Shown piece by piece: positions 1-11,206 of a stretch of DNA of 64,000 nucleotides; position 1 is the first letter of the stretch, and each line of letters starts with the position of its first letter. The stretch is from positions 1 through 64,000 of the forward strand of contig CANNCP010000010.1 of NCBI GenBank assembly GCA_947503145.1. Direction: 5' to 3'. The notes beneath the pieces were generated by a model that had not been told where the DNA came from, did not search any database, and saw only the letters and a program-made list of their open reading frames with translations. The DNA is from an uncultured Roseovarius sp. (GTDB lineage Bacteria > Pseudomonadota > Alphaproteobacteria > Rhodobacterales > Rhodobacteraceae). Made by a program: the position numbers and the translations under genes.

Positions 1-1512
1 TGTTAACGTGGCAGGTGGGTCAATTTTACTCGCTCATAACCCACCTAAGTGGGTCAATTTTGCATGCCGATTCACACGCAAGGCGCACTCTTTTATGAGT
101 TCTCCATCGACGATCATGTGCCTCAAGATCACCTGCTGCGGTCGATTGACCGTTTCGTAGACCTGAGCAGCATCCGCAAACATCTGTCGGGATTTTACAG
201 CCACACAGGCCGCCCATCTATCGATCCAGAGTTGCTGATCCGCATGCTGCTGGTTGGATATTGTCTTGGCATCCGCTCGGAACGCAGGCTCTGCGAGGAG
301 GTTCATCTCAACCTCGCCTACCGTTGGTTCTGTCGCCTGGATCTTGCGGATCCTGTGCCGAACCATTCGACCTTTTCGAAAAACCGGCACGGCCGTTTCC
401 GCGATAGCGACCTGCTGCGTCACTTGTTTGAAACGACTGTGGCGCGTTGCATTGCAGACGGTCTCGTCAGCGGTCAGCGCTTTGCGGCAGATGCCAGTTT
501 GATCGAGGCGGACGCGAACAAACAGAATTCGACGCCAAAGGAAGATTGGGACACATCAGCAATTTCGCCACAGGATGCTCCGCGTGCGGTGCGTGAGTAT
601 CTCGACGTTCTTGATGATGCAGCCTTCGGCGCAGCGTCCGAGGTGGAACCCAAGTTCACATCCCATTCCGATCCCGCGAGCCAGTGGACCGCGGCCCGCA
701 AAGGCCCTGCGTTCTTTGCCTATTCCACCAATTACCTAATCGACACTGATCACAGCGTGATCGTCGACGTGGAGGCCACGCGGTCAATCCGACAGGCAGA
801 GGTAGGGTCCGTGCGCACGATGCTGGACAGGGTCAAAGACACATTTGATCTGCACCCCGAGCGGATAATCGCGGATACTGCTTATGGCTCGGGCCCAATG
901 CTGGGTTGGCTGGTGGATCGCAAGATCGCGCCGCACATCCCGGTGATTGATAAAGCGGGCCGCACGGACGGGACCTGGAGCCGCGCAGACTTCGAATGGG
1001 ACGCCGCGAACGACCAATACATCTGTCCTGAAGGCGAAGCGCTCAAACAATTCCGCCGCAACTATTCTGACCCTAAAAGAGGCCCGGACGGCAAAGGCGT
1101 CGCCAAATATCGCGCCTTGAAACTAACGTGCCAAGCCTGCCCATCAAAAGCAAGATGCTGCCCAAACGCCGACTTCCGTTCCATCACCCGCGAAGAGCAC
1201 GAAGACGCCCGTCAAGTGGCACGCGATATTGCCAAGACCAAACAATATGTGATCTCGATGCGGCTCAGAAAGAAGGTGGAAATGCTCTTCGCCCATCTCA
1301 AACGCATTCTCGGGTTGGGACGGCTCCGACTACGCGGCCCATGTGGGGCAAATGACGAATTCCTCCTCGCCGCAACTGCCCAAAACCTCCGCAAATTAGC
1401 CAAGATCTTTCCTGCACCGCAGCAAACGTGCAAAGCCTGATAGAAAAGGCGCTCGCGCGCAATTCAAGACGCGACTTTCTGCGCCAGCAACACGGTGTTT
1501 TTCAACAGAATC
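1..1512 (+). mobile_element. IS1182-type insertion sequence, left end not resolved
   Basis: The element is defined by its transposase gene at 49-1440. The downstream sequence around 1497-1512 reads like the usual right end of this IS group, where a GTTTTTCAACAG-type motif forms part of the terminal repeat. I see no matching inverted copy at the left, so the left end may lie before the window start or have been lost. The leader contains a 13-bp direct repeat (15-27 and 49-61) and a short inverted repeat (13-20 with 39-46). The right boundary is approximate, and no target duplication could be identified. Confidence 0.55.
49..1440 (+). CDS. IS1182-type DDE transposase
   Basis: This 463-residue protein would catalyse cut-and-paste movement of the IS that encodes it. 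The N-terminal part contains the DUF772-like segment (VPQDHLLRSIDRF near residue 25, then SHTGRPSIDPELLIRMLLVG) typical of IS1182/IS5-related transposases. Acidic motifs fit a DDE catalytic core: FAADASLIEADANK near 145, IIADTAYGSG near 275 and a late RKKVEMLFAHLKRILGL with its Glu. A Cys-rich stretch (YICPEGEAL then LTCQACPSKARCC) sits between the last two motifs, as in IS1182 members. The frame opens with GTG at 49, which lies inside one of the leader repeats; ATG at 64 is an equally good start and gives 458 residues. The gene looks intact. Confidence 0.85.
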   Translation: MGQFCMPIHTQGALFYEFSIDDHVPQDHLLRSIDRFVDLSSIRKHLSGFYSHTGRPSIDPELLIRMLLVGYCLGIRSERRLCEEVHLNLAYRWFCRLDLADPVPNHSTFSKNRHGRFRDSDLLRHLFETTVARCIADGLVSGQRFAADASLIEADANKQNSTPKEDWDTSAISPQDAPRAVREYLDVLDDAAFGAASEVEPKFTSHSDPASQWTAARKGPAFFAYSTNYLIDTDHSVIVDVEATRSIRQAEVGSVRTMLDRVKDTFDLHPERIIADTAYGSGPMLGWLVDRKIAPHIPVIDKAGRTDGTWSRADFEWDAANDQYICPEGEALKQFRRNYSDPKRGPDGKGVAKYRALKLTCQACPSKARCCPNADFRSITREEHEDARQVARDIAKTKQYVISMRLRKKVEMLFAHLKRILGLGRLRLRGPCGANDEFLLAATAQNLRKLAKIFPAPQQTCKA

Positions 1513-1585
1513 GGCAGGAAGCGGTCATTCGCTGCGGGTGCGAGAACGCGGCCGTCGACAGCCTGTGCTCTTAGCCGAACCACCA

Positions 1586-3667
1586 TCACAAGGCTTGCTG
1601 CAACCACTCACGCTCGAACTCCGTTAGCGCTGTCTTCGGGCTACGGATGGCTTCGTACAAGCGGTTCCTCAAGCTTGTCTTGGTGTCACCGTCAACGTAG
1701 AACGCCTGCGAAATCTGAATTGGCACCCCTTCCTCGTCCAACTCCTTGAGAATTTCCGGCTGAAACCAGCTTCCAATGCCGCCAAGAAACAAACTGTAGT
1801 CGGCTTGAGGCGAGGACTGGCGGACAAATAGCTCTACCAAAGCAAAGTTCTGAGGCAAACCATACTCGCAAGCCCGCAAAAATTTAAATATATTGTCTCG
1901 ATTTTCCGGTTGGCCCTTGTAGCTCTGATCTTGGTCCAGAAGGAAACCTTTTATGCTTGCTGCCTTTCGAAGTCTGTCGATAAGTGTAGCAAGTTGTTTG
2001 GTATTGAACGCTCCAAAGGAGCCGACCTTCTGTTGAGAACAGAATACATCACAGACTTCGAGAGTCTCGGGCCATCTTGGCCAGTTTGCCCAAATCAATC
2101 TGTCGCTATTTTCAAGGGAGCGGATTACCTGCTCTTTAATCGCGATGGCAGTTTCCAACCCGATTGAAGACGCCAGTTTGAGATCGTCGCCCTCAAGACC
2201 CAACCGATCCCGGTAGTAACGAAAGCGATCATCTGACCGTTTTGACCTATCCGGTTTGTCGATATGCACGATGTACTCGTCGGGTAGCTCGTCATCCTCA
2301 GAAAACAGTGTTGGGCTGACTTCCAGTTCGGTGTGCTCAGGGATATCGTTGAAGACCATAACTTGGCCTACGTGATGTTGTCCCAGCCGCCCAGCGCGCC
2401 CTTTGATATTTGAGTAGGTGAAGAAGTCGTATGGGTCCCAGTTTATCTTTTTGTCATATATCATGACGGTCTTTGCCGCCGTGTTGACACCCTCTATGAG
2501 CGTTGACGTGCAAAGCAGTACGGGCAGCTTACCTTGATTGAAAAGGCGAACCATTTGCGCGGCAATTGCTCGCGGAATGCGGCCATGATGAACACCAAAT
2601 CCATAGTAGACCGCCAAAGACAGAAAATTGTTTCGCCCAATATTGTTTTTCAACCAAACAGCGAAGTCGCTCGTATCTTCTGCCACGGCGATCTTTTCAG
2701 AAAGTTCGATTGCGAGTTTGTTGGCCCGGCCCGGCGACGAAATGAAGACAAGCGCAGGCCAGTTTCTATCCTCGCCAATTTCTTCAATCAGACGTTCACG
2801 CTTATCCGATACACCTTGGAGGTCCAAAGTCTCCACCGCGACGGTGGAAAACCGAGTCCGCAGAAACTCAAAGTTCCACCGGGAATCTGGTGCGACAGAT
2901 ATTTTGTCGATGTTGGGGCCAAGAAAGAAGAACTGTTTGGATCGCTTGAGCAAATGGTAGACCGCAGCGTTAAGTGTGATGCTTCGCTCGTCACGTCTGT
3001 CGGGGTCAAGTTTGTAAAACTCGTCAACAACAGTGAGGTCCAACTCCCCCAAATCTTCGCGGTATATCAGTCGTTCTTGGGTGCCTAAGAAAATGGTTGG
3101 TTCATCCGTCGATGTTTCGCTCTGATGCATCACCAGCTTGAACTTTTCCGAAAAGCGGTCCCGAAAACGCCTTCTGAATTCATCGAGTAGCGCAATCGTT
3201 GGAAGTACAACCGCCACGCGACGATAGCGTTCCGTCGAGAGTAGAGCGTCGATCAGCAGGCTCTTTCCAAAACTGGTTGGTGCGCTCAAGATAAGATTTC
3301 GTCCCGCAAGGAGCGCATCCAGAGCTTTGATCTGTTCACGGTGAAACGTTACGCCTCCCAGTTCAGGAGCAGTTACAGCCTCAGCGACAAGCGCGTCTGT
3401 CTCGTCTGCAAACTCAGTTTCGATATAGTTCCACAGGCCCGTAGACCGGGCCAAAGAGCTTACGAGAGGCCGAAAGTTTAAAAGTTCTTCGTGGTGTGTG
3501 TCCAAGAGATCGGCAAGTCTGGGCACAACCTCAAGCAAGCTTGGGTCATCGACGTCGGTTGATTGAATGGCGAACGACGCGGCTTGCAGCACTCGAAAGG
3601 TTTCGCGCTTCAAATCGGAACCAGTTAGCGCATTCAGATCATTCCAGTTGATATCCAGAACAGGCAT
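1586..3667 (-). CDS. hamB: Hachiman defence protein HamB, SF2 helicase
   Basis: This 693-residue superfamily-2 helicase is the ATPase partner of HamA in the two-gene Hachiman anti-phage system. In known systems HamB holds HamA inactive, and DNA-structure sensing releases the nuclease. Visible motifs are Walker A SAPTSFGKS (128-136), a Walker B variant VVDEFYKLD (about 213-221, DEFY in place of DEAH or DEVH), VLPTIALLDEF (motif Ia, about 154), FGVHHGRIPR (357-366), LCTSTLIEGVNTAAK (385-399) and the arginine-finger motif GRAGRLGQ (423-430). These last motifs resemble the Ski2/Brr2 branch. ATG at 3667 is preceded by an AAGGTG-like ribosome site that overlaps the hamA stop region, and the two genes are 10 bp apart. 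Base composition is visibly more AT-rich than the core genes. The family call rests on motifs plus pairing with the DUF1837 gene. Confidence 0.85.
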   Translation of the reverse strand: MPVLDINWNDLNALTGSDLKRETFRVLQAASFAIQSTDVDDPSLLEVVPRLADLLDTHHEELLNFRPLVSSLARSTGLWNYIETEFADETDALVAEAVTAPELGGVTFHREQIKALDALLAGRNLILSAPTSFGKSLLIDALLSTERYRRVAVVLPTIALLDEFRRRFRDRFSEKFKLVMHQSETSTDEPTIFLGTQERLIYREDLGELDLTVVDEFYKLDPDRRDERSITLNAAVYHLLKRSKQFFFLGPNIDKISVAPDSRWNFEFLRTRFSTVAVETLDLQGVSDKRERLIEEIGEDRNWPALVFISSPGRANKLAIELSEKIAVAEDTSDFAVWLKNNIGRNNFLSLAVYYGFGVHHGRIPRAIAAQMVRLFNQGKLPVLLCTSTLIEGVNTAAKTVMIYDKKINWDPYDFFTYSNIKGRAGRLGQHHVGQVMVFNDIPEHTELEVSPTLFSEDDELPDEYIVHIDKPDRSKRSDDRFRYYRDRLGLEGDDLKLASSIGLETAIAIKEQVIRSLENSDRLIWANWPRWPETLEVCDVFCSQQKVGSFGAFNTKQLATLIDRLRKAASIKGFLLDQDQSYKGQPENRDNIFKFLRACEYGLPQNFALVELFVRQSSPQADYSLFLGGIGSWFQPEILKELDEEGVPIQISQAFYVDGDTKTSLRNRLYEAIRSPKTALTEFEREWLQQAL

Positions 3668-3677
3668 TTCTTACACC

Positions 3678-4532
3678 TTAAACAATTTGAATTCCTTTCA
3701 GGCGGTCATCGAAGGCTTTGTTGAGCGCATCTTTGTCGCCCAACGGGACGTAAATGAGTTTGAGTCTTATTTTTCCAGTCAGCCCTGACGCCTTCAATTT
3801 CACCCACAAGGCATTCATCTCGTCGGCCACCTCAGCGTTGTAGTCATCGTTTGCCGAAACGTGGTTTGAAGCCGCATCGCTGTTAGCGGCGATCAGAACG
3901 GGAAAAACCGCACTCGCAATAAGCTCGTCTATAGAAGCTTCCGCAGATAGGAGTTCCTTGATCTTCGCGCTGTGCGGTATGTCATTGGATACCTGTGGTC
4001 CAAGCAGCAACTTTTCGTTCTTGAGAAATCCCGCCGTAATATGGCTTTTGATGGATGCGATTGCATCCTTGATAGCGTCGTTCCGGTTCTTGAAGAACTT
4101 CGCTTCACCCAACCAAAGCTCTATATTGTCGTCGCTGACGTACCGGACATGAACCAAGTCAAATGCCTTTACCGGATCGTTTGATGCGCTCAGGTAGTTC
4201 ACCCTTGCAGCGACAGGTATGGTGTTGAAATAAGTTCGGCAAACAGCATGCGCTGCGATCTCACCTACCTCGCCACGCCTTTCATATTTTTCACTGGTAT
4301 AGACTCTGGAAGCCGCCTGCTTGAGGCGAACAAATGTGTTGGTATGATTTGTGTCGCGAAGTTCGTCAGATTTTAGAGCGTAGTCGATTATCCATTCTAT
4401 TAGATTGTCAGCGAGACCAGAACACCGCCACTCGGACAGTTCGAAGCCTGCGCAATAGCTCTCCGAACTTTCGTTGGAGTCGGTAACACGGGATAGAATG
4501 CAGTTGGGGGCGAGCTCGTAAGGGTTTGACAT
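3678..4532 (-). CDS. hamA: Hachiman defence protein HamA, DUF1837 nuclease
   Basis: This 284-residue protein matches the HamA/DUF1837 family, the effector DNase of Hachiman. The conserved active-site block is visible: RRGEVGEIAAH (E88 and E91), KAFDLVHVRY (D125) and LWLGEAKFFKN (E143 and K145). The last is the GEAK signature expected of a PD-(D/E)XK-type nuclease. The gene is first in a two-gene minus-strand operon with hamB directly downstream, the canonical arrangement. ATG at 4532 is the first start in frame; the ribosome site is weak. An upstream region of unrecognised DNA separates it from an IS110 remnant, which fits recent arrival with mobile DNA. Both genes look intact, so the system may be functional. 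Functional assignment comes from family knowledge, not from any test. Confidence 0.85.
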   Translation of the reverse strand: MSNPYELAPNCILSRVTDSNESSESYCAGFELSEWRCSGLADNLIEWIIDYALKSDELRDTNHTNTFVRLKQAASRVYTSEKYERRGEVGEIAAHAVCRTYFNTIPVAARVNYLSASNDPVKAFDLVHVRYVSDDNIELWLGEAKFFKNRNDAIKDAIASIKSHITAGFLKNEKLLLGPQVSNDIPHSAKIKELLSAEASIDELIASAVFPVLIAANSDAASNHVSANDDYNAEVADEMNALWVKLKASGLTGKIRLKLIYVPLGDKDALNKAFDDRLKGIQIV

Positions 4533-5011
4533 TTAATATGCTGCTCTTGGTATTTTGGTTTCACCTTGCCCTAAAACCTTTGACGCGGCAACTCGCAAAG
4601 GTTGTGTATCCAGCTGTGCTGCACCCGTTTTCATGGTTTTGAAAGCCGGGATCAGACTGCTCAGAAGAACGATATCTGCCCCATCGCTTAGCAAACGCCT
4701 TTGCTGTTGTGGTTAAAGGCCAAAATGGCAGTTTCGTGAGTGTTGCGATGCAGCATCCGAGCATACCATGAATGTCCTGTGTGGATGGCTCCTGCATTGC
4801 AAGCGTTTTTTGTGGTTGCGATGGTCTGTCAGTACAGTCGTGTGTCCGGCCTGTTTGCGTGGCGATTGCCACTGGCCCTGATGAGTTCCGCAAGCAAGGT
4901 TCCTATCGGCTCAACGACCTCTGAGGGCCGCGACATTCGTCGGAGTGTCCTTGCTCTTGGTTGACTTCGTTTCGCATCATCACATCAAGCGTCTTGCATC
5001 TCTTGGCAGGA
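4533..5011. other. Intergenic remnant region upstream of hamA
   Basis: About 480 bases hold no gene I can recognise. Open frames on both strands (for example 4561-4893 minus and 4740-4964 plus) have no family signature and no convincing ribosome site. The stretch must include the hamA promoter near 4533-4600, but I cannot point to clear -35/-10 boxes. It probably contains decayed mobile-element sequence, because an IS110 transposase fragment begins at its right edge. Confidence 0.4.
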
Positions 5012-5230
5012 TCAGGCGATCGGCTGCCGGTATTCTTCTCGTTTGTTCAGTAGTGCCCAGATGATCCGGGCCGATTTGTTGGCCATGGCGACGGTGGCAA
5101 GCCGGAATGGTTTCTCGGCAAGCATCTTTGCGGTCCAGGTGTCGGCCTTTTCAGGCTTGTTCCTGGCCATCAACGCCCGGGACGTCATACCAATGATCAG
5201 CAGCTTTCGGATGTATGTAATCGAAAACAC
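5012..5230 (-). pseudogene. IS110-type transposase, C-terminal fragment
   Basis: Only the last 70 or so residues of an IS110/IS116/IS902-type transposase remain. The segment contains YIRKLLIIGMTSRALMAR, then AKMLAEKPFRLATVAMANKSAR and IIWALLNKREEY. These match the conserved C-terminal Ser-recombinase-like (Transposase_20) tail, including the ALANKxARxxWALL motif with Met in place of one residue. A normal protein of this family has 330-400 residues, and upstream in the same frame a TGA stop lies within about 60 bases, so the gene is truncated. It is a relic of an earlier insertion beside the defence genes. Confidence 0.7.
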
Positions 5231-5364
5231 CGGCGCGGATACATTTGGGTATCCACTCTGCGATAGCCATCATTCACGACACGAAGCAATACGGGCTTTC
5301 GCGCGGATCGAAGCCGCCTTGCGAAGGTGGCGATCAGCGTAAACTTACAACCATATTTCAATTA

Positions 5365-6871
5365 GTCCGTCCTGAACAACTCGCATCCATCTGATTTATC
5401 ACGCAAACGCGGTGATTTCGTTGGTTATAAGTTGCAAGGTTTTGTATTCTGGCAATAGAAACCCTGCAATTTCGAGCCCTGATATGAAGCCGAGAAAGCC
5501 GCCTCCGGAGCAAGATGACCTCCTACGCTCCCGATTGGTCGAGATGATCGACATGCGCCACGAACTGGTGAAGCTCGCTGAACTGATTGACTGGGAAACC
5601 TTCGATCGCGAATGGGTCGGGTTCTTTCCGTCTCACACTGGCAGACCGGCGACACCGCCCCGTCTGGTTGCTGGCCTCCTTTATCTTCAGCATGCCTTCG
5701 GTCTGTCAGATGAGGCCGTTGTGGCCCGATGGGCAGAGAACCCTTACTGGCAGCACTTCTGCGGCGAGACGTTCTTTCAGCACCGTCTGCCGATCGACGC
5801 CTCATCGATGACCCGTTGGCGCAACCGGATCGGCGAGGAAGGCGTGGAGTGGCTGCTGACCGAGACGATCGAGGTCGGGAAACGCGCCGGTGCGGTGAAG
5901 GGCAACGATCTCAAGCGGGTGACCATCGATACCACGGTGATGGAAAAGAATATCGCCCATCCGACGGACGCCCGGCTGTATGAAACGGCGCGGCGCAAGC
6001 TGGTCGGGCTGGCCCGCGAAGCCGGGATTGGCCTGCGGCAGAATTACAATCGCCTCGCCCCTCGGCTGGCCGGTCAGGTCGGCCGTTACGCTCATGCGAG
6101 GCAGTTCAAGCGGATGCGCAAGGCGTTGCGTCGTCTCAAGGGCTACACCGGGCGCGTTCTGTGCGACTTTGAGCGGCAACTCGATCAGGTTCCGGAGGGC
6201 GCGTTGAGGACGCGTATTCTGGAGATGGTCGCATTGGTGAACCGGTTGCTGGCGCAGAAGCCAAAGGACCGCAAGAAGCTTTACAGCCTGCATGAACCGG
6301 CGGTGGACTGCATCTCCAAAGGCAAGGCGCATAAACGCTACGAGTTCGGCACCAAGGTCAGCGTGGTCACGACCAACAGAGGAGGCTTCGTGGTCGGGAT
6401 GCGGGCACTTCCCGGCAATCCCTACGACGGTCACACGTTGGCCGAAGCGCTGGAGCAGGTTGAGATCCTGACCGACCAGAGACCAGAAATGGCCTTCGTC
6501 GACCGTGGCTATCGCGGGCATGGCGTCGAAACCATGAAGGTCTTCATCAGCGGTGCGCGGCGCGGTGTCACCAGGACCATCGCGAAACTGCTGCGCCGAC
6601 GCAGCGCTATCGAGCCGATGATCGGCCACATGAAGAGCGATGGCCGCCTGACAAGAAGCCCACTGAAAGGGACAGCCGGAGACGCCCTCTTCGCTGTCCT
6701 CTGCGGTTGCGGTCACAACATCCGCATGATCCTCAGGCACCTGAGGGCTGTTATTTGTCTGCTGATCTGGCTGATAACCAGACTCTGTCAGGTCATCGCC
6801 GTGCAAATAGCACCTGCCAGACCAAGACAGAGCGCCAGACTGGCCGCCTGAGACCATTGTTCAGGACGAAC
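5365..6871 (+). mobile_element. Complete IS5-type insertion sequence with 6-bp target duplication
   Basis: The 1507-bp element is bounded by 15-bp imperfect inverted repeats (14 of 15 matching): GTCCGTCCTGAACAA at 5365-5379, and the complement of GTTCGTCCTGAACAA at 6857-6871. The flanking hexamer CAATTA occurs directly outside both ends (5359-5364 and 6872-6877), as expected of a target-site duplication. One transposase gene fills most of the length. Near-identical termini and an intact gene indicate a fairly recent insertion. Removing the element would join 5364 to 6878 and place a strong terminator hairpin close downstream of a TAA at 5340-5342. Confidence 0.85.
5484..6851 (+). CDS. IS5-type DDE transposase
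   Basis: This 455-residue transposase catalyses movement of the surrounding element. It begins with the N-terminal DUF772 block (FFPSHTGRPATPPRLVAGLLYLQ, then WAENPYWQHFCGE), followed by the DDE core. The likely catalytic residues are D149 in RVTIDTTVMEKN, D340 in AFVDRGYRGHG and E377 in RRRSAIEPMIGHMKSD. A basic insert between the first two acids is typical of long IS5 members. The frame is open from a GTG at 5412, but the ATG at 5484 is preferred because it follows a purine-rich stretch and gives the usual MKPRKPP-type N terminus. The C-terminal 40 residues are hydrophobic then basic, and the gene ends 20 bp before the right terminal repeat. Confidence 0.88.
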   Translation: MKPRKPPPEQDDLLRSRLVEMIDMRHELVKLAELIDWETFDREWVGFFPSHTGRPATPPRLVAGLLYLQHAFGLSDEAVVARWAENPYWQHFCGETFFQHRLPIDASSMTRWRNRIGEEGVEWLLTETIEVGKRAGAVKGNDLKRVTIDTTVMEKNIAHPTDARLYETARRKLVGLAREAGIGLRQNYNRLAPRLAGQVGRYAHARQFKRMRKALRRLKGYTGRVLCDFERQLDQVPEGALRTRILEMVALVNRLLAQKPKDRKKLYSLHEPAVDCISKGKAHKRYEFGTKVSVVTTNRGGFVVGMRALPGNPYDGHTLAEALEQVEILTDQRPEMAFVDRGYRGHGVETMKVFISGARRGVTRTIAKLLRRRSAIEPMIGHMKSDGRLTRSPLKGTAGDALFAVLCGCGHNIRMILRHLRAVICLLIWLITRLCQVIAVQIAPARPRQSARLAA

Positions 6872-6878
6872 CAATTAG

Positions 6879-6903
6879 AGGGCGGCGCGAGCCGCCCTTT
6901 TTT
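6879..6903 (+). terminator. Rho-independent terminator beside the IS5-type element
   Basis: A perfect 8-bp GC-rich stem (6879-6886 with 6891-6898) with a GCGA loop is followed by a run of six T residues (6898-6903). It lies just outside the right target duplication. Before the IS inserted it would have sat about 35 bp after the stop codon at 5340-5342, so it probably served an older plus-strand gene that is now lost or truncated. Confidence 0.7.
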
Positions 6904-7519
6904 CATGCCTAACGTTTCTCGACCTGGCGACCGGTCCGACTTTGCGCTTCAACGTCACAGAGAGAACTCCGAACCCTGGCGGTGCAACCCTACCTGCGAA
7001 GGAGCGCACGACTGGCAGTGATCGTTTATGTATAGCCCACATTTGCCTCAATCGGGCGATTCCTAACGCGACAATCTTAATAGATCGCGGTTAGCGCAAA
7101 AAATCTCGAAATTCGTTTTGACCGCCCGGTTCACGGAACCATTTCTCTCGGGACAGATTCGAACCCTGCGACCATGGGTGCAGGCCTCAAAAACGCGAAA
7201 ACCGAGCGATGCCGCCCGGTGGTCACGTTATGCTTCCAAGAATGGCCAAAATACCGCCCAAAAAGGACAATTAGTCCTTTCAGATACAGTCATAGCCAAA
7301 ATTAGCTTGTCGACACCCCACTTTGAAGACAAGCGATAGAGGCAAGTTATGCACCCTTGCCAAGGGGTTCCAAAATTGACCCGCTGAATGCTCATCCCTC
7401 GATTACACCGCTGGTTTGTTTATCTTGCTCAGTTCCCACGTTTGGGATGACGCAAACTTATGCGCAAATCGCGCAAACCTTTGGGCATCGCGCACGATTA
7501 CACGCAATCCTACAAATCC
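6904..7519. other. Non-coding stretch between the IS and gyrB
   Basis: About 600 bases show no convincing gene. Visible items are a 7-bp hairpin at 7262-7280, a 12-of-13 inverted copy (7372-7385) of the GTGGGTCAATTTT repeat found at the left edge of the window, and a GGTTCGAAT-like string near 7157-7168 (minus strand) that recalls a tRNA T-loop but has no cloverleaf around it. The region reads as the worn edge of the accessory island. Confidence 0.4.
7260..7280 (-). terminator. Possible weak terminator downstream of gyrB
   Basis: On the minus strand a 7-bp stem (7262-7268 with 7274-7280) with a 5-base loop runs into five T residues. It lies about 240 bp beyond the gyrB stop. The stem is AT-rich, so strength is doubtful. 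Confidence 0.3.
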
Positions 7520-9964
<2,445 letters not shown>

Positions 9965-10018
9965 TTATACGATTTGTGGGGGGGGATGTCACGCGGATAC
10001 GCTATATTATGTTGGCGA

Positions 10019-11128
10019 TCACTTTAACCCGATCCGCGACACGCCGTCCGCCTCCGTAACCTCAAAGTGCTGCGCCCGCGTACCCAGCTCTGAAAAAAGC
10101 TCGGCGCCAGTGCCCGTCATCCACGCCTGCGCCCCCAGTCCGCAAACCTCGTCATAGAGCGCAGCGCGGCGTCCGGCATCCAGATGGGCCGCGACCTCGT
10201 CCAGCAGCAGGATGGGTGGCGCGCCGAAATCCCGCATCAGCGCCCGCGCATTGGCCAGAATAAGCGAGACCAGCAACGCCTTCTGCTCGCCGGTCGAGCA
10301 ATCCCTGGCGGGCACGCCCTTGGCTGCATAAACACCGTATAGATCCGCCCGGTGCGGCCCGATCAGCGTGCGCCCGGCCACCAGATCGCGAAACCGGCTC
10401 TCGGCCAGCGCCTCACGGTAGGCATCGGCACTGTGCGGCATCTCGCCCATCGTCGCGGTCAGCTCCAGTTCTGCCGCCGGAAAGACCGTTTCTGCCGCGG
10501 CCTGTGCCGCATGCAGCTCTGCCAGCGCGGTCCGGCGCCCCGCATCGATCTCTGCGCCGCGCTGCGCCATTTGCGCTTCCAGTGCGGAATACCAATGCGC
10601 GTCCCGCACCTGATCCTTCAGCAGACGGTTGCGCTCGCGCATCGCCTTGTCAAAGGCCAGCACCGCCTCGGCATGGCCGGGCAGAAAACTCATGGTGATC
10701 CGGTCCAGAAACCGCCGCCGCCCCTCTGCCCCCTCGATCCACAGCCGGTCCATGCTGGGCACCAGCCACAGCACCCGCGCGATGCGACCCAACGCCAGCT
10801 GAGCCGCCGCCTTGCCGTCAATGCGCAGTTGCCGTGCACCGGCTCCTTCAGACCAGATTTCAATCTCGTGAACCTGATGCAAGGAATGCAGGATGCCGGT
10901 CAGCTTCCAACCCAGCGCCTCGGGTCGCCGCGCCATGTCCTGTGCCGCCGCACGGCGCAGCCCGCGCCCCGGCGAGAAAAGCGACACAGCTTCGATCAGG
11001 TTTGTCTTGCCCGCCCCATTGGGTCCATGAATCGCGATGGGGCGGGCATCAACTTCCAGCCGCGCAGATTTATGAGAGCGGAAATGTGACAGGCCAAGCG
11101 AAGACAGATAGAGGCTAGTCACGCTCAA
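10019..11128 (-). CDS. recF: DNA replication and repair protein RecF
   Basis: This 369-residue SMC-like ATPase loads RecA at single-stranded gaps together with RecO and RecR. Walker A is HGPNGAGKTNLIEAV (Walker core about 35-42), the ABC-type signature is CSTGEQKALLVSLILANA (near 280), and Walker B is PILLLDEVAAHLDAGRR (near 310). The N-terminal LGLSHFRSHKSARLEV is typical of RecF. The start at 11128 gives the normal length. It lies 78 bp downstream of dnaN and 81 bp upstream of gyrB on the same strand, so co-transcription is likely. Confidence 0.97.
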   Translation of the reverse strand: MSVTSLYLSSLGLSHFRSHKSARLEVDARPIAIHGPNGAGKTNLIEAVSLFSPGRGLRRAAAQDMARRPEALGWKLTGILHSLHQVHEIEIWSEGAGARQLRIDGKAAAQLALGRIARVLWLVPSMDRLWIEGAEGRRRFLDRITMSFLPGHAEAVLAFDKAMRERNRLLKDQVRDAHWYSALEAQMAQRGAEIDAGRRTALAELHAAQAAAETVFPAAELELTATMGEMPHSADAYREALAESRFRDLVAGRTLIGPHRADLYGVYAAKGVPARDCSTGEQKALLVSLILANARALMRDFGAPPILLLDEVAAHLDAGRRAALYDEVCGLGAQAWMTGTGAELFSELGTRAQHFEVTEADGVSRIGLK

Positions 11129-11206
11129 TGCCTCGCACTCCGATCAGGAAATACGTCGGAAAACTCAGATTTCCCGTGCCGGAATTTGCAAAAACACCGC
11201 CCCGCG

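Noticed and set aside
7145..7190. tRNA-like T-loop string (GGTTCGAAT on the minus strand)
   Set aside because: The flanking bases do not form a proper 5-bp T stem, and no anticodon or D arm fits upstream. At most it is a worn attachment-site remnant, so no tRNA was called.
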